Origin: an uncultured Tissierellia bacterium
GTDB lineage: Bacteria; Bacillota; Clostridia; Tissierellales; Peptoniphilaceae
Direction of reading: 5' to 3'
NCBI GenBank assembly: GCA_947278105.1
Contig: CAMYOR010000061.1
Coordinates: forward strand, 1-6,061
DNA: 6,061 nt
Shown here: positions 5,645 to 6,061 of the stretch, piece after piece
Layout: each line of letters begins with the position of its first letter
How positions within the stretch are numbered: position 1 is the first letter of the stretch
Translations under genes and position numbers: made by a program
The notes under the pieces: model-generated
The model's database searches: none
Told to the model about the DNA's origin: nothing
Seen by the model: only the letters and a program-made list of their open reading frames with translations

Positions 5645-5686
5645 TGGGATCCTCCTATGTTCCTAAAAGTTTTTAAGATTTTGTGG

Positions 5687-5708
5687 TTTTGGGACAGTGG
5701 TCCTAAAA
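5687..5708. repeat. hairpin overlapping the DUF1287 stop codon
   Basis: TTTTGGGAC (5687-5695) pairs with GTCCTAAAA (5700-5708) around an AGTG loop, with a G-U pair when read on the plus strand and an A-C mismatch on the minus strand. The 9-mer TCCTAAAAG at 5701-5709 recurs exactly 40 bp away at 5661-5669, just before the ribosome site of the HD gene. No U-tract follows on the coding strand, so it is not a normal terminator. It could be a chance dyad or a site controlling the HD gene. Confidence 0.3.
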
Positions 5709-6061
5709 GGGAATCAAAAGATCCGCCTCTTTGAGCTTTTGAAAGTCCACCCGAAAATGCTCTGTGGGCAGGTCTCTTTTAAAGTAGTCTTCTTCCCGCT
5801 TAGGCTGACCTCCGTTGTGAAGGAGAAAGGCCCTTCCTTTTGCATTTCTTAAATTGGAGATAATCCCGATGTGCTTATCGCCTCGAAAGATGACAATGTC
5901 TCCGCTCTGCCAGGCTCCGAGATCGTGAATATCGGTTGACAGCGCCTTTCCATAGCGAGAGAAAAAGATCCGCAGATTTTTTACCCGGCGGAAGTCAATG
6001 TTCGGGTCCCGGACTTGGATACGCCTCGGGATGGCGCTGAACATCTTGATCCACCATATCC
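5703..6061 (-). CDS. DUF1287-family protein, 3' part, with apparent frameshift near the window edge
   Basis: This is the C-terminal part of a DUF1287 protein, a family of about 200 residues with an NlpC/P60-like fold and probable cell-wall or peptide amidase role; the biochemical function is not established. The visible reading frame has DPNIDFRRVKNLRIFF, then WQSGDIVIF, KHIGIIS with the conserved His, and LLHNGGQP, all typical. The N-terminus with the expected catalytic Cys lies beyond the window. In the edge-proximal bases the family's upstream block, DMVDQDV followed by EAYP, appears in another frame (complement of about 6060-6016) that reaches a stop at 5995. The main frame reads unrelated residues there. 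One extra base, or two missing, between about 6021 and 6009 would join the two. The ATG at 6044 is therefore not a true start. It is upstream of and codirectional with the HD gene. Confidence 0.82.
   Translation of the reverse strand, partial: IWWIKMFSAIPRRIQVRDPNIDFRRVKNLRIFFSRYGKALSTDIHDLGAWQSGDIVIFRGDKHIGIISNLRNAKGRAFLLHNGGQPKREEDYFKRDLPTEHFRVDFQKLKEADLLIPF

Noticed and set aside
5333..5734. 133-codon plus-strand frame over the HD gene
   Set aside because: It is antisense to conserved HD metal ligands and begins and ends within neighbouring features without its own signals.

Overview
The window looks like one whole short contig from a low-to-moderate GC Bacillota (Clostridia-like, probably an anaerobic amino-acid fermenter). 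The evidence is strong AGGAGG-type ribosome sites, a near-consensus sigma-A promoter, a classical U-tract terminator, and gene families (iron-sulfur cysteine desulfidase/serine dehydratase-like enzyme, 3-hydroxyacyl-CoA dehydrogenase relative, DUF1287, HD hydrolase) common in that group. No rRNA, tRNA, CRISPR array, phage gene or insertion sequence is visible. A genus cannot be named from what is here.

Layout. Bases 1-48 are not biological: they are an Illumina Nextera P5/i5/transposase adapter, so genomic sequence starts at 49. Next come a TIM-barrel protein of unknown substrate (145-933), a leader region, and a previously easy-to-miss 52-residue Asn-rich, Cys-flanked small protein (1111-1269) that closes with a strong terminator (1287-1316). 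A TTGACG-N17-TATAAT promoter (1406-1434) then drives an apparent three-gene cluster: a membrane-anchored alpha/beta hydrolase (1526-2614), a carnitine-dehydrogenase-like 3-hydroxyacid dehydrogenase (2652-3599) and a CyuA/CdsB-type iron-sulfur lyase (3641-4921). A 13-bp perfect hairpin without a U-tract (4968-4996) lies in the convergent gap. The right end holds two minus-strand genes: an HD-domain hydrolase (5060-5644) and, upstream of it, the 3' part of a DUF1287 gene that runs off the window and carries an apparent frameshift about 40-50 bases from the edge.

How the genes may work together. The dehydrogenase and the iron-sulfur lyase are 41 bp apart, each with its own good ribosome site, and probably belong to one catabolic unit acting on a beta-substituted or hydroxy amino/carboxylic acid; the exact substrate is not deducible. 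The hydrolase, 37 bp upstream of them, is predicted to face outward and could release a substrate from an ester or amide, but this is inference. I do not see a clear new biological system. The points most worth following are the small Cys-flanked protein, the NADP-like cofactor loop in the carnitine-dehydrogenase relative, its pairing with the lyase, and the two contig-end artefacts (adapter and frameshift).
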